Source: Utricularia gibba (Eukaryota; Streptophyta; Magnoliopsida; Lamiales; Lentibulariaceae). From it: a stretch of DNA of 64,000 nucleotides. The stretch's first letter is position 1. Every line of letters begins with the position of its first letter. Location: the NCBI GenBank assembly GCA_002189035.1, contig NEEC01000007.1:2046001-2110000 (forward strand). Direction: 5' to 3'. Both the position numbers and the translations under genes were made by a program. Under the pieces are notes generated by a model. It ran no database searches. It saw nothing but the letters and a program-made list of their open reading frames with translations, and was not told the origin of the DNA. Shown here one piece after another: positions 37,501 to 50,285 of the stretch.

Positions 37501-40152
37501 ATCAAACCTTCAAGATGTTTATCCTTTCACCCACAGCAAATACAGCAGACCGGTTTTTCAAAGGTTCTCTGCCCCTCAAGAAAAGACCCGAACTTCTGGC
37601 CTCAACACCAATCAAATCGCTTGGTGTTGCTATATCCAGCTGTAACTTTTCTAAAGCTTGAATATAAGCTCGAAATTTTGCACTTAAAACCTGTAGACAA
37701 AAAGGACAACTTATTTGCGTCCAATCTAAGTCATTAGCATGAAAGCGTTCATTCAACCAGGAAGCCATTTAAGCCACCATCCACTTGCTGAAGGTTCATG
37801 AATAAAAGTCTTTGAAGAAAAAACTTGTCAACATTATACAGAAAATCTGATGCAAGACCATTAAATTCATCTCAAATCAGAAAAGCACCCTTCCTTAAAC
37901 ACGAATTGGAAATTTGGCTTTAAACAGACACAAGGGATCAAAAAGATCATGATCAAATAAGCTATTTTTTGCAGATAAAATTATCAGATTCTGAAATATA
38001 CAGCTGGAAAAAGTCATATAATTTTTTCTAACACCATGAAAATATGGGTCTGAAGGGAAAGATCTATCTATGAAAGACATACACTTCCCGTTGAAGAAAT
38101 TCTATATCAATAACGGATTTTAGAAACAGCAAACGGTGTTTACCTTATTCATTGTGTCAACGTAGGCTGCATGAACCTCAGTGTACACATCTTTTCCATG
38201 CTCTTTGAGAAACACAATGACGTATCTACACCAGAATGACAAGTAATCAAGCATGCTAATACACTAGAATAATTAAATACTGGAGCATATTATGCAGATA
38301 TGAAAAATATCTCATTTGTCAAAATCCTGGATTGGAATAATTATCAGGATCCCAAAGGGTAACATCTAAATGAAGCTTTTTAATTTTAATCTGCGTACTT
38401 GTATTTCAGAAGAACACTTTGCTGAAGAATCTGAACATTAGTCTTAGGCTTCCTCAGTGCATTAAGTTTCTGAACAATGAAGTCAAAAACCTTTTGGCAG
38501 GGAAAGGGGGATAAAAGAACTGTGGTTAGAATGAGAAAATCCAGTGCAATAATCACAAAATTTCAATATTTATTCCATTTTGCATACCCTAGAAACAGCT
38601 TTTTGACGAAGCTTTTCGAGTTCAGGCTGAACATCATTCAGAGCTTTTGAATTTCTCACCATGGCATCCATCTCAATAAATTTGAGCTTCTCACTGAGTA
38701 CCTCTAGGGTCCTTAGATACTCATCATTTACCTGTGTACATCATCAGCGCAATTTCATCACCACAAATTCATTGCAAGAAAGAACTAAAGCAACTCTAAG
38801 ATAATTTCAACAATAAACAATGAATATGCAGCATGACATAAAGTAGTTACTATTACGCAGAATGCATGAGATTAGGAAATGTGCATGCTTGTGGAAAGGA
38901 AAAAGGAGCGAAAGATTTACATACCTCTCCGCTCACTATTATGTCAATCATCCTTGGTGGGACAATGATATCCTCAATAAAACCAGCCAATTTTGATTCA
39001 GCAGCCTGGCATGCAGAATACAGATCTTACATGGCGATGTAGCTATGGGACTAAAATGTGAAATTCATCATGCAGAGAGGGATATCTGAGAAGACATGAA
39101 TAGTAAATAGTACCTTGCGATTTTTCAGCCTCAGCCCCATATCCATAGATTTTTCTTGCAGAATCTTTATGTTTGAACTGATTGCACCTATCTCAGCCTA
39201 CCCAAGTAAAAATGGATCTTTCATCCAACAAAATGTTCATATTTGGAATTTGGGGACCAACTAAAGGAGAATACATAAAAGATCTAGAACCTGAAATCCA
39301 GCAAGAAGTTCCTCCATATGAGACAGGATAGAGTCACAGTCATGTATATGATCATGAAGAGAAACTAGATTGTCACTTTCTTTGATGTATTCCTGATGAG
39401 GACAAGGTTATTCTGAATGAATGGGCGTAGAAAACCAACACCCCACCACTCTATTTTAAATCAATGACGTATTAACTTTAGGTGATTGTCTTTTTTTTTA
39501 CCAGCATGGTTTTCTAAACTAAATGGTTACAGAATCGCAATACTAAAAAGAAATGGATCATTTTTGTACGCCAAATCCAAACCTCAATTGAATCAAGTTC
39601 AAATCTCCTCAGATTGTTCTCGACATCTTTAGTGTAGTCTCTCACTTTTGCACCATTAGACAGTATCATTGAAACCACCTGTCAAGGCATTCAAAAAAAT
39701 GAAAGATTGCAACGAACCATTTTAGTGAGAGAAAAAAAATGGATTCACAATCAAGAAATGAACTGAGTATATCACAAAAATACATCATCTGTTTTACAGT
39801 CTTGAAGTTCTTGATCTAGCCCCTCCAACGAAATATCATCACTGACGGCAAACCAAGGAAAAGAAAAGTTGAGCGAGAAACAGCAGGGGTACAAATCACG
39901 GCAAGCACATGAAAAACCCATCAGTAGAAATTAAAACCTGGTTACATCATCTTCCGCAATCAATTCTCCGACAAACGATCTCAAATCCAAATCACCCCTG
40001 GAGATTTCATCTGGTTCAACCTGTGATCACTTCAGTCAAAGTCATGTCCTCGGCATCCCCACAATGCAGTAGCACTCCACAAGAAACGAATCATGTCTCA
40101 CCAGAGGATAAATCACAGGCTTGGTATCAACTGCTGGAGATGCTGAATCCAT
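34554..40152 (-). CDS. VPS52: VPS52, GARP/EARP tethering complex subunit
   Basis: Subunit of the Golgi-associated retrograde tethering complex; in plants its loss affects pollen tube growth. Twenty exons on the minus strand: 40102-40152, 39938-40020, 39784-39841, 39583-39678, 39291-39392, 39114-39197, 38925-39005, 38588-38731, 38399-38490, 38144-38225, 37508-37690, 37270-37385, 36963-37021, 36674-36774, 36242-36292, 35601-35780, 35346-35480, 35172-35246, 34922-34979 and 34554-34840. Total 2118 nt, 705 residues, in frame throughout. Landmarks: MDSASPAVDTKPVIYPL, ISLEGLDQELQDCKTDD, IVPPRMIDIIVSGEV, FRAYIQALEKLQLDIATPSD, LIMSRRRIPCLDSYFDK, WEDDVHPHYVIRRYAEFTAS and the end MYEIRKYSRTF. Coiled-coil regions fit the N-terminal half. 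It lies antisense between two STIG1-like genes; no functional link is evident. Confidence 0.95.
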
Positions 40153-40439
40153 TTCCAAACTAGATCACACCTGAATGAACCAGCAGACCCCATTACTGAG
40201 AAATACAGAGGCGAGAAGCACTGAATTACTGAAGCATTCGAATCATCCAGCAAGAGAACACGGCGAGTTCACCTGCCAGAACCAGCGTCCACAACAGATT
40301 CTCGAAGACGCCTCAGCAGGAGGCGGAGGAGGTAACGAGAAATGAAGAATTTGTTTTTTATTTTTTATTTTTAGCACACCGAACTACTTTTTTTTTTTCT
40401 TTTTTTTCTGAACTGCAGGGGATGAGAAGTCAAAAGGAT

Positions 40440-40565
40440 GATTACGTGGCCCAAAATCCCATTATTGAGCCTTATTTCACTTAATACATGGGCTTTATTG
40501 AACGTTGTACGGGCTACACTCTGGTTGATAATGATGCGTAAAGTAGTTGGGCCGTGGGTTTAATG
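40440..40565 (-). promoter_or_regulatory. Site II motifs upstream of VPS52
   Basis: TGGCCCAAAA near 40448, ATGGGCTTTA near 40489 and TTGGGCCGTGGG near 40548 lie about 300-400 bp upstream of the VPS52 ATG, the usual housekeeping promoter pattern. Confidence 0.4.
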
Positions 40566-42557
40566 GATAGTTTTGGATTGATTTTAAAAAGTATTTATTA
40601 AATATAATTTAAATTAAATTAATTATTTAATTTAAAATCATTTTTAAATATTTTTATACCTTCTATGTGTATTAATTAAAAACAAAGAAAATAATATGTG
40701 ATTATTTAGCGCACCTAAATTCATAATCCAAAATGTATTTTAAATATAAATTTCTATTTGACGTAGTTTCTCAAAAATTACTTTTAAAAAAATAAAATTT
40801 ATGATTTTTCAAATCTTTAAAATTGAAAATATTTTCTAAATTTTGAATTTTTTGAAACTTAAGTCTATAGTGTTTGATAACAATAATGTTTTTGAAAAAT
40901 TTCTTCACTAGCAAAAGTTATTCAAAACATAGTCTAAATTTCTTACTTTAAGCTATAGCTGCTAATCCAATACAATGATTGTGTTGAAATTCAGGTCACA
41001 TGAAACTCAAAGTACATAAAAAAACGTGGACCATAATAGAAAAAAATAGATCAAATCAATTATTTGTGATTTATAATTTCTTATATACTTGATTATTTCA
41101 TTTTAATTTTCCGATGTATTATATATTCTAACAGATTGTACATATCATTTAGAAAAATAACCACGGTCACATTCTTTCTCATACACTTAACTAAAAAAAA
41201 TACACAAAGGGTGATTATTTATGTGATAAGTGAGGAGTGCTTGTTCTACCAAAGCCAGCATCATTTCTGTGCATTGGCCTGAAGAAGAAGAAGAAGAGAG
41301 CAGCTACTTACTACCCCTAAGTAGGATGTTGAAAAGCGAGTTAATTGACAGCAGCCCATAGGATGAAATCATCTCTTCCGCCTGCTCACCGCTGGTTTTC
41401 TTCCGGTGAGTTAATTACCGGAGAAAAGCACAGCTCACGAGCCGCGAAACTTCAACCAGGAGAAGAGGAGTCTTTCGTCCCCACACGCAGAGGGACCATC
41501 GCGTCCCAAATTTTCCGGCCAAAGATCCAACACCGCTGCGGAACTCGAAACGTCAAGCTCCTACCGTTCACAATAGGTAAGGAGGTCAACGTTGGACAAA
41601 AAGGACAAAAAAGTCTAAGTTGTCAACCCCTAAGTCCACCCTTCCACCATCAATCAAATTGACACACTAAAACCTAAATGATGAACTGAAGAGGAAAAAA
41701 CAAAAGAAAACAAGCGTTGACTTTGTCTCTTTAATTCGCTGGGCAATTTTGTCTTAACCAACATGGTGGACAACCTTCTCTTCGTTTTGACCAACAGATT
41801 CTTGCGTTGCTTGTCCAATACTAAGACTTTCTTTGGTTGTGAAAAAAGAGTTTTGAGAAGTAGTTTTATTAACACAAAACAAATGACTTATGTTCTGAAT
41901 AAACGGAAATTTCAAAATGTTTTTTTTATTTTATCATAAGTATTTTTGAAAAGGTAATTTTCGAGAAATAATACCAAACATAACTTAAGTCTCCGTTTGG
42001 AACAAATTTCGCTTCCAGGAAAATATTTTAAAAATAAGTATATTATTAAATAAGAACGATTTATATTTCAAAAAGAATAAAAATTAGAATCGTTTTTTTT
42101 TATTTTTATAACGATTAGAATAGAATCTAAATTAATGATCCAGAAGCATGAAATTGTCAACCACAAGGTGGCTCTATGTTTCCGTTTTCTGTTTCTTAGT
42201 GTATTTTTGTAGACTAATACGATTAGTATTAGGTTTTATAGACGTCACGAAAATGAGAAGCATAAAATAGTACTTGCAAGTAGTACGTGGCAAAAGTATC
42301 ACCAGGTGAACCTTACAATCCCACAATGTTTTCGAATTTTTTATCACTATTTCGAACTCGTGGAAAATTAGGTTTTAGGACAAGGTAGTCCAACAAGGCA
42401 TTACATGATACTAGACTATGCCATGGAATTTGTCTACTGCCTTTGAACTTTAGGGTTTAGATAAGCACAAGAAATTTCTTGATATTTAGGGTTTTCAGTC
42501 CTGATTAGTAATTATTTCCTATTTATTAGGCGCTTGAAAGTGAGGTGAAGTGTTCAA
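40566..42557. other. AT-rich intergenic region with an unexplained ORF
   Basis: Mostly AT-rich. At 41363-41662 a plus-strand frame of 99 codons from MKSSLPPAHRWFSSGELITG stands out because local GC is higher than in both flanks. It has no recognised family, so I do not call a gene. A GAA-rich tract lies near 41282-41297. Confidence 0.35.
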
Positions 42558-42638
42558 AAGTCAAAGGCCTGGCTTGCAAATATAAACTCCTCCCGGAATC
42601 CTTTTCTTTCATCTACAGGCACAAACCCTAAGCTAAGC
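42558..42638 (+). promoter_or_regulatory. Core promoter of STIG1-like gene 3
   Basis: TATAAA at 42581-42586 in ATATAAACTCCTCCC, preceded by AAAGTCAAAGG, paralleling the promoter of gene 2. The TATA box lies 53 bp before the ATG. Confidence 0.65.
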
Positions 42639-43312
42639 ATGAGGATGGTGCAGATTCTACTCGTGCTCACCGCCCTCGCTGCGATCATGGTCGTGATCCC
42701 GGTTCTTGAGAAGGAGTCGCGACACCTACAGCGACACTACGAAGTCGTCGACGCCATGATTCAACGCGCACAAGGTTTCTACTAGTCCTGTTTTTCTTTC
42801 TCTCCGGAGAATCGACGATGCAACCGTCGAAGAAGAGTAAGATGGTTTTGCAGGGGAATGGCTATGGTCTCCTCCTCTTGTGTGCCATCTTGGTATTCTT
42901 CTTGGTCGTCTGTTATCTCTCACTCTTCTCGAGCTTCTTTAACAGGGTTTCATGAAAGGAGATGAATTTTACTCATTCTGCATCATGATTTTGCTTTTCA
43001 GAAAATTTTCTGACTGAAACTCCGGGAGCTGGTAGGGAGTTAATGGAATCGGGAATGCCTGTCGTCGAATCAAAAAGGAGGCGGTGCAAGCTCCCGCATG
43101 GAGGAAGAGGGACCCGTTGCGGCCGCAAATGCGTCGACACAAACTCCGATCGGCTGAACTGCGGCCGCTGCCGGAGGAGGTGCAAGCTCCATTGGCGTTG
43201 TTGCAAGGGGAAGTGCGTTAATGTGATGAGGGACAGAAGGCACTGCGGTTCATGCCGTCGCACAAGATGCAAGAAATGCATTTTCGGGATGTGTGACTAC
43301 GCCCGAAAATAA
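42639..43312 (+). CDS. STIG1-like protein 3, strongly cationic
   Basis: Secreted STIG1-family peptide precursor. Exons 42639-42774 and 43002-43312, phase-1 intron, 148 residues. Signal peptide MRMVQILLVLTALAAIMVVI, linker RHLQRHYEVVDAMIQRAQ, then domain CGRKCVDTNSDRLNCGRC, CKLHWRCCKGKCVNVMRDRR, HCGSCRRTRCKKCIFGMCDY. The cysteine pattern is complete. The domain is extraordinarily basic: in its last 80 or so residues I count about 27 Lys/Arg against 4 Asp and no Glu, whereas gene 2 is near neutral. No frame damage is seen. Cationic character could favour phospholipid, cell-wall or microbial membrane binding; that is inference only. Confidence 0.88.
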
Positions 43313-44119
43313 AACAAGTTCATTCTTGTAATAATTGGGGATAAATTCCACAAATAATACCAAATATTCTATGTGGATTATATTAAAAAGTGGTCAATTT
43401 CAAAATACTTCCTACACTATATTCGAGCGACCTAATTAATATCATGGGTTTAAGTAAGAATGCTTAATTGATATATTTAAATAACTCCAGGATTACACGG
43501 TTTTTCTTAATCCCATGTGCGTGGGGTTATTTAAAACCACATACTTTCCTTCTTTTACTTAAAATCACTTAATCCTGTTTTAATCCCAATAACTAAACAT
43601 TATTTAAAAAATTAAACCCATTTTATCTTATTCTCATCAACGAAACACTACCTAAAGGACACGTGTAATTAGTCATATTTTGATCCAATTCAATAAAGTG
43701 CATGTTTTTTAGAATCATTTGAAAGGATGGTATAATAATCGTCTACATTCACAATAGAATCAATAGAATATTTTTTATGACCACAATTAATTACATTAAT
43801 GATGTGGCATGACATATTATAACCATTTGGAATTAAAAGAAATAGAAACGATTTACAAAATTGAATATTTATTATTAAAAATACTAAATAATATATAATT
43901 TATAAATTATCAATAGATGTATGTATGATAAATTAATATATTTGATAATTTAAATACTATATTAGAGTTAATACTAACACCTTTTATTTTAATAAAATAA
44001 AAATGAGGCATTAATTAAAAATTATAAATCCATTAAGGATTTTAAAGATATTGTGAATTGGAGGCTAAATGCCTTATACTGCTACAGTAGCATATTCGTG
44101 GGATAGTTTGGTCAAATTC
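43313..44119. other. AT-rich spacer
   Basis: STIG1-like gene 3 3' UTR, then AT-rich DNA with dispersed repeat copy C. No gene seen. Confidence 0.5.
43675..43860 (+). repeat. Dispersed repeat, copy C (partial)
   Basis: Shares TTTTTTAGAATCATTTGAAA, the following GGTATAATAAT...CAATAG block and a later ATTATAACCATTTGGAATTA block with copies A and B. It is shorter and more diverged. Confidence 0.35.
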
Positions 44120-44566
44120 TTACATCTTGGTGACCCGTAGGCAGTCCGAGTGTCCGATGCCTACGAACGCATTGACCGCCGCGATAGGACCGACGGCGGC
44201 GCCAAGGCTGGCCACAAGGCATCCGGTGCCGATTGAGAGCAGCGGGCAACCCGTTACGATGAGAGGCAGCTGAACAACGACGGAGCATGAGGCAACATCC
44301 TTTACCGCCGGGGAGACCCTGATTTCGAAGTAGCCAGCACGTCGGGTCAGGGCTTGCCCAGCCACTACCCGAGCCTCCACAGCGTCGTTGCAGTAGAGCA
44401 AGACGTTCACGCCCCTTACGCCTGTCGTCGACAGAACGCCGTTGCTGTAGCAGTTTCCGGTGGCCGTGCAGCAGAGTTGGCCGTCGACGAGCAGCTCGCC
44501 GGAAAGCGCGGAAGCGGAGAGGAGGAGGAGGAGCAAGGGCACCATGAGATGATTAGAGGCGCGCAT
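44120..44566 (-). CDS. Phylloplanin-like secreted protein
   Basis: Phylloplanins are small hydrophobic proteins secreted to leaf surfaces by trichomes, and some inhibit oomycete spores. Single exon, 148 residues. Signal peptide MRASNHLMVPLLLLLLSASA with cleavage plausible at ALSG-E. The mature part begins ELLVDGQLCCTATGNC and continues GVRGVNVLLYCNDAVEARVV, GYFEIRVSPAVKDVASCSVV, VQLPLIVTGCPLLSIGTGC, ending GHSDCLRVTKM. The G-x-L/V-x-CTxTG start, the internal C and the VVxLPL...C...L block fit the phylloplanin/Ole e 1-like beta fold. I chose the ATG at 44566 over 44659 because it directly precedes the signal peptide. Family assignment is moderately secure; surface activity is not shown. Confidence 0.72.
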   Translation of the reverse strand: MRASNHLMVPLLLLLLSASALSGELLVDGQLCCTATGNCYSNGVLSTTGVRGVNVLLYCNDAVEARVVAGQALTRRAGYFEIRVSPAVKDVASCSVVVQLPLIVTGCPLLSIGTGCLVASLGAAVGPIAAVNAFVGIGHSDCLRVTKM

Positions 44567-45628
44567 GATTGTGCAGTTGTTGCTTGTGGTGCAAGTGCAA
44601 AAAGGCCTACTTATAGGTGAAGGGGAACCAGGCAAGTTCACTCTACACTTCTTAGACATGCCTAACGTACATTAAATTTTTACCTGATATTTACCTTACG
44701 TTAAAAAAGTTTCTGGTAAAATTTCACTTTAATGATGAGCATGAAGTACAAGAGCGTGAATCAAATTAAAAAAAAAATAAATCCAATCAATTAATAATGA
44801 TCTATAATTTATTAAAATAATTTAGTATTTCAATTTTGTTTATTAATATAGGATTATTTGTTTTAATAACCCACACATAAAGCCACCATCGGTAGAAGAG
44901 ATACCTTCTCTTCGCAAGTGTTTTTTTAGGAATAATTATTATAAAATTGATTAATTTTTAGAATTTTAAAAAATGATAAAATGATTTTTATCATATGTAA
45001 ATGATATATTTATTAACAATTACGTTTTCTGAATTTATAAATTTAAAAGTATGTTTTATTAATAATTTATTTATTTGAAAATGGTAATGATTGTAATTAG
45101 TTATAATAAAATAGTCATAAAATCAATTCTTGGAAATAACAAGTAGTAGAAGATAATTTGGTATATTTTTGAAACGTAGAAGTTAATTTATAAATAAAAA
45201 TTGATTTCTCGAAAATAAATTGATTTTTCAAATGTTGAATAATAATAATATTATTATTATTAATAAAAGAATTAAATATACTAAATAATTTTATGACGTG
45301 TATCGTGTTTGATATGGGACGGAACAAGGGTAGGGCGGGGAAGACGGACTGCCGCCGTCCACGCTCGGACACCGAAATTGAAGGTTAAAATTTCGGAGCA
45401 CATGCTTAAAATCGATCATCTGGGCCATTGACCGTTCAATTAGCTTTTTCTAGTTTTGGCTTCCTAAAAAGCAATTGCTTGCTGTAGACTTGTGTTTGGT
45501 AATAAATTCAAAACCAGACACCCACTTGGTGCATCTACGCGTCATTGCGTTTTTTCTTTGGGGAAGGCGTTTTGCGTCTGAATCTGTATAAAGGAGAAGG
45601 AGATTGAACCAACAAGGGAGCAGGAGAA
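44567..45628. other. AT-rich intergenic region
   Basis: Divergent spacer between the phylloplanin-like gene and calmodulin. AT-rich to about 45290, then normal composition as calmodulin promoter and leader. No other gene seen. Confidence 0.5.
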
Positions 45629-46476
<848 letters not shown>

Positions 46477-47612
46477 GGCCTCCCTCCTTACTGAATAAGT
46501 AGATGATGAAATCTTCCACAGTTTCAGACTTGTTTCTTCGGGCGTTGCCTCATGGATCAATCTTCTGCCTATTTTGTGGCTTCTGGTCTTAAAATCTGCA
46601 GTACCTGATTCTATCCTTATAAGTCGCATATGGTTCATGAATTAAATTTGAATTATTTTAAAATATAAATGATAAATTATAATTTAATCATAGTTCAATG
46701 ATGATTTAATCAAAATCTAATATATTTTTATAAAAAAATATTATATTTATTTCTTATTATAATAAAAAATATATGGTTTTAAAAAATATTTAAATATAGG
46801 TTTATTGACATAAAGTTGTGATTTATTTATTTTAATACTTTTTATAAAATTTTTGCAAGCCATGTCTTAATACAATAAAGAAAAGCTACAAAAAAGTAAT
46901 TATCGTGATTCCTTAAATTAATTCCCATGATATAGAGTTTGTTCTATAATTTGAAATTGTACTTCAAATTATATATAATAGAATAAGTTTTAAAATTATG
47001 TGAATAGGATAAATTTAATAAAATAAATTATATATTATATATTTTAATATATTAAACTATTATATAATTTAATATTATGATATAAATATATTTTAGAATA
47101 AATAAAAAATAAATTATATAATTTTTTAAATTAATTTATTATTGAATAACTGAAATATAAATTTAAAAAATTCAATAATTTCTGAAGTTAATCATATATA
47201 ATCTAAATTTCTGATTTCACTACTAAAGATTAAAATTTTCAAGAATTAAACAGAATCATTTTAAATAAATTAAGAAAATAGTACATGATCATGATAATTA
47301 TTTTATATTAATAACCATGTACTTTTACTTTGAACCGATTAAAAATCGTGTAACCCGGCCTTGCAATTTCACCGATCTAACCGGCTGGTCCGGTCCGCTC
47401 CCGATTTTAAAACATGGAGTAAAAGTAACTTGACGAAAATAGAAATAAATTATAATAATTTGTTGCAAAAGGAAGTAATAAAAATGCGTTGAAGATGTAA
47501 AGGAGACAGAAGAAACCAAAGGAACCTTGGCGACTTGCGCTGAAGTACGTCAATGGTTTCCACATAGCGTCGTCCAACTTCTTTTAGTGGTTTATTTGTT
47601 CTTGTTTCCGCC
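46477..47612. other. Extremely AT-rich intergenic region
   Basis: Calmodulin 3' UTR to about 46640, then about 700 bp of very AT-rich DNA, then the leader of the kinase-fold gene. Nothing recognised in it. Confidence 0.55.
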
Positions 47613-49995
47613 ATGGAAGGTAGGTCTTGATTTCACCTTGTTTTTATGGGGCTGAATTGAGACCCATTTTCTGTGTTCTTGTTTGTTGGGATGTGGATTG
47701 ATTTTGTGGGTTTTCTGTAATGCGTTCGGGGATAAATCTAATCTGCCCTATTTCGAAATGGTGTCTGGGGTCACTTTTTTTGTTTCTCAAGCTTTGAGCT
47801 GAGCGATGATCTCATTTTTCTTAATTTTTTTTGGATTTTGTTTTTCTTTCTGGGTATGGTTTTGATCAAATATATGTATTGTGTGTGTGGTTTGGGTTTG
47901 GTTTAAGGAACAGACGTATTGGAAATAAATGGATTTTGGGATTTTCTCAGGTGTGAATTCAGTGAAGTCTGGGGATAAAAACTGCAGTACTTCAGATGGT
48001 GGTTTCAATCGGGACATAAAAGCATTTCTCAGAAAATTTGTAGACAGTGATGTGTTGAAGGAGAAACTTGCGAACTGGCTTGAGGATATAACCCGAGGTG
48101 ATGTAAAATGGAACTTTGATGCTCCATTCGAGTTAGTAGACCTTCAGAAGTTTGATTATGCACTTGAAGGTGTTCCGTTTGAACAATTGATTCGGATGCC
48201 CTGTTCTGTTTACGAATCAACGTCGAGTAGTGTGGATGGGACAGCTTATCTTGCTCTTGAAGATTTTCTTCATGCCAGTGTGAGTGGTTTATGGAAGGCT
48301 TTCTGGGACCCTGAAAGCAAACTACTGCCATTCTATGTTTCATCTATACATGGTAAAAACTTGAGGTTTTACCAAGCTGAAGAGGCTATTGCCAATGGAA
48401 AACTAGAAAAGCTTCGTGCTTCTGCAATAATGGTGAAAAATCAAAGACATCTTCGAGGAAAATGGGATGATATTGTCGAGTTGGCATTGATCCTACCAGA
48501 TGATGGTACTTTTCATTCTGTGAATGGAGATTTTAGTCCTCCAGTCTCTGTTATCAATGAAGCTGTTTTCTTTGCTGTACGTGTGTTGCTTGCGAGAAGT
48601 ATAAGCAGATCAGATATTCATTTGGGTTCAAAATCAGTTTTTGTACTTCTAGTTGCCTCCAAGTACGCTGCTGTTGTCAAGGTTGAAGGAGATCTAGGTA
48701 TGCTGGAAACCAGTCTAAACTCTGTATACGAATCCGTGGCTGCTTGGGTAAAGAATCATTCACGAATCAGTATTTCTCATTTCGATCAAATCTGGAACAA
48801 GTTTGGTAATGCTAACTGGGGTGATATAGGTACTGTACAGGCTCTTTACTCTACGTATCATTCCTTGATGCAATATGCTGGATTGCCAAAATACACAATC
48901 GACGACTTGGCCGCAGATCATCTTTCACGCCTTCAAGAGAGGAGGAACCAGAGGCAATTGGAGAATACTCTGGTGCTTAAGCTCCAGCACCATGCTCCTG
49001 CTTCTGAAATCATAGAAGTGAAAGAAGAATCTTTTGAAGTGTGTTCCTCAAAGCCTTTGACACTAGACATAGGATCAAATCTGTTGATCGAGGACTCCGA
49101 GTGCGAAAGCAGTTATTGTGTAGATGAAATGTTGAACGAGGGGGAGATGGTATATTACATTGCATCCTCTGTTGATGATCCAAGGAGGAACTTCTTTCTG
49201 TATGTTGGTTCAAATCCCTCGCAGCTGGAGACTTCCTGGGAAGATATGAGATTGTGGTATCAAGTTCAACGGCAGACAAAAGTGCTTGCTACAATGGCAC
49301 AGAAAGGGGTATCTAGCAAGCATCTTCCTCAAGTTGCTGTATCTGGTCGGATAGTTCATTCCAGCCACCGCCGGAAGCAAACTGCCGGCGACCCCTGGTA
49401 CGGGACTCCAGTATTGCTTACAACTCCTGTGGGAGTGAGCGTCGCCAGCTTAGTGAGATCCGGATCCTTCGGAGCAAACCAAGCAATCAGGTGCTGCCAT
49501 GACTGTCTGTCCTCCCTGTCGTTGAGCGCTTCAGCCGGCATCCGCCACGGCGATATCCGACCGGAAAACATTATATGCATCACATCCATTACACCCCAAC
49601 CATACTTCGTCCTCACAGGCTGGGGGCATGCCGTTTTAGACGACAGGGATCATCACACCGTGCTGAATCTCCTCTTCTCCTCCACCTCTACCCTTCAGCA
49701 AGGCAAATTATGCTCTGCTTCGGATGCGGAAAGCCTCGTGTACGTCCTCTACTTCTCATACGGCGGCGATGTGCCGGCGCTGGATTCAGTGGAAGGCGCA
49801 TTGAAGTGGAGAGAAACCGCATGGTCGAAGAGGTGGATCCAGCAAAAGCTTGGTGACATCTCAGCTGTCCTGAAAGCATTTGCCGACTATGTGGATAGCC
49901 TCTGCGGGACGCCGTATCCGGTAGACTACGGCATCTGGTTGACACGGCTGAGAAGGCAGCTTACAGAAGGGGATGGCGGCAGTCAGCCCAAATAG
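47613..49995 (+). CDS. Plant protein with degenerate kinase-like C-terminal domain
   Basis: Function unknown. Likely structure: short exon 47613-47619 (ATGGAAG|GTAGGT) joined to 47951-49995, 683 residues starting MEGVNSVKSGDKN. Alternatively an unspliced start at 47929 (MDFGIFSGVNS) gives 688. The first is preferred because GCCATGG is a strong start context and the phase fits exactly. The N-terminal 350 residues (FLRKFVDSDVLKEKLANWLE and onwards) are a helical region I do not recognise. From about residue 490 a kinase-like fold appears: ATP-lobe-like VLLTTPVGVSVASLV, catalytic-loop-like IRHGDIRPENIICI, but LTGWGHAV where the DFG motif should be, so it is probably a pseudokinase. One coding block, no lesions. 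Confidence 0.75.
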
Positions 49996-50285
49996 CAAGT
50001 TCCATCTTCAAAGGTTTGCTCCCATTTTGCTTCTTTTGATTCTCATTCCTGCGCGTCTTCGCCATTTTTGTAAAGGTTTGCAGCATGAAAGCTCCAAAAG
50101 TATAGTCAACTTTTATCAGTACGAAAAAAAATTTGTTAATACTTATTAAATAATAGTTTAATTAGAATCGGGATTAAGACATTTTTAATCTGAGAGATTA
50201 AATTAATAATCTGGTAAGCAAAAGATTACAAAAGCATGAAGCTGTACATCTACAGCGAACAATTCATAGCGCCGCCGGAGAGAGT

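Noticed and set aside
44354-44620. Plus-strand 88-codon frame opposite the phylloplanin-like gene
   Set aside because: Antisense shadow; the minus strand has the signal peptide and the conserved family blocks.
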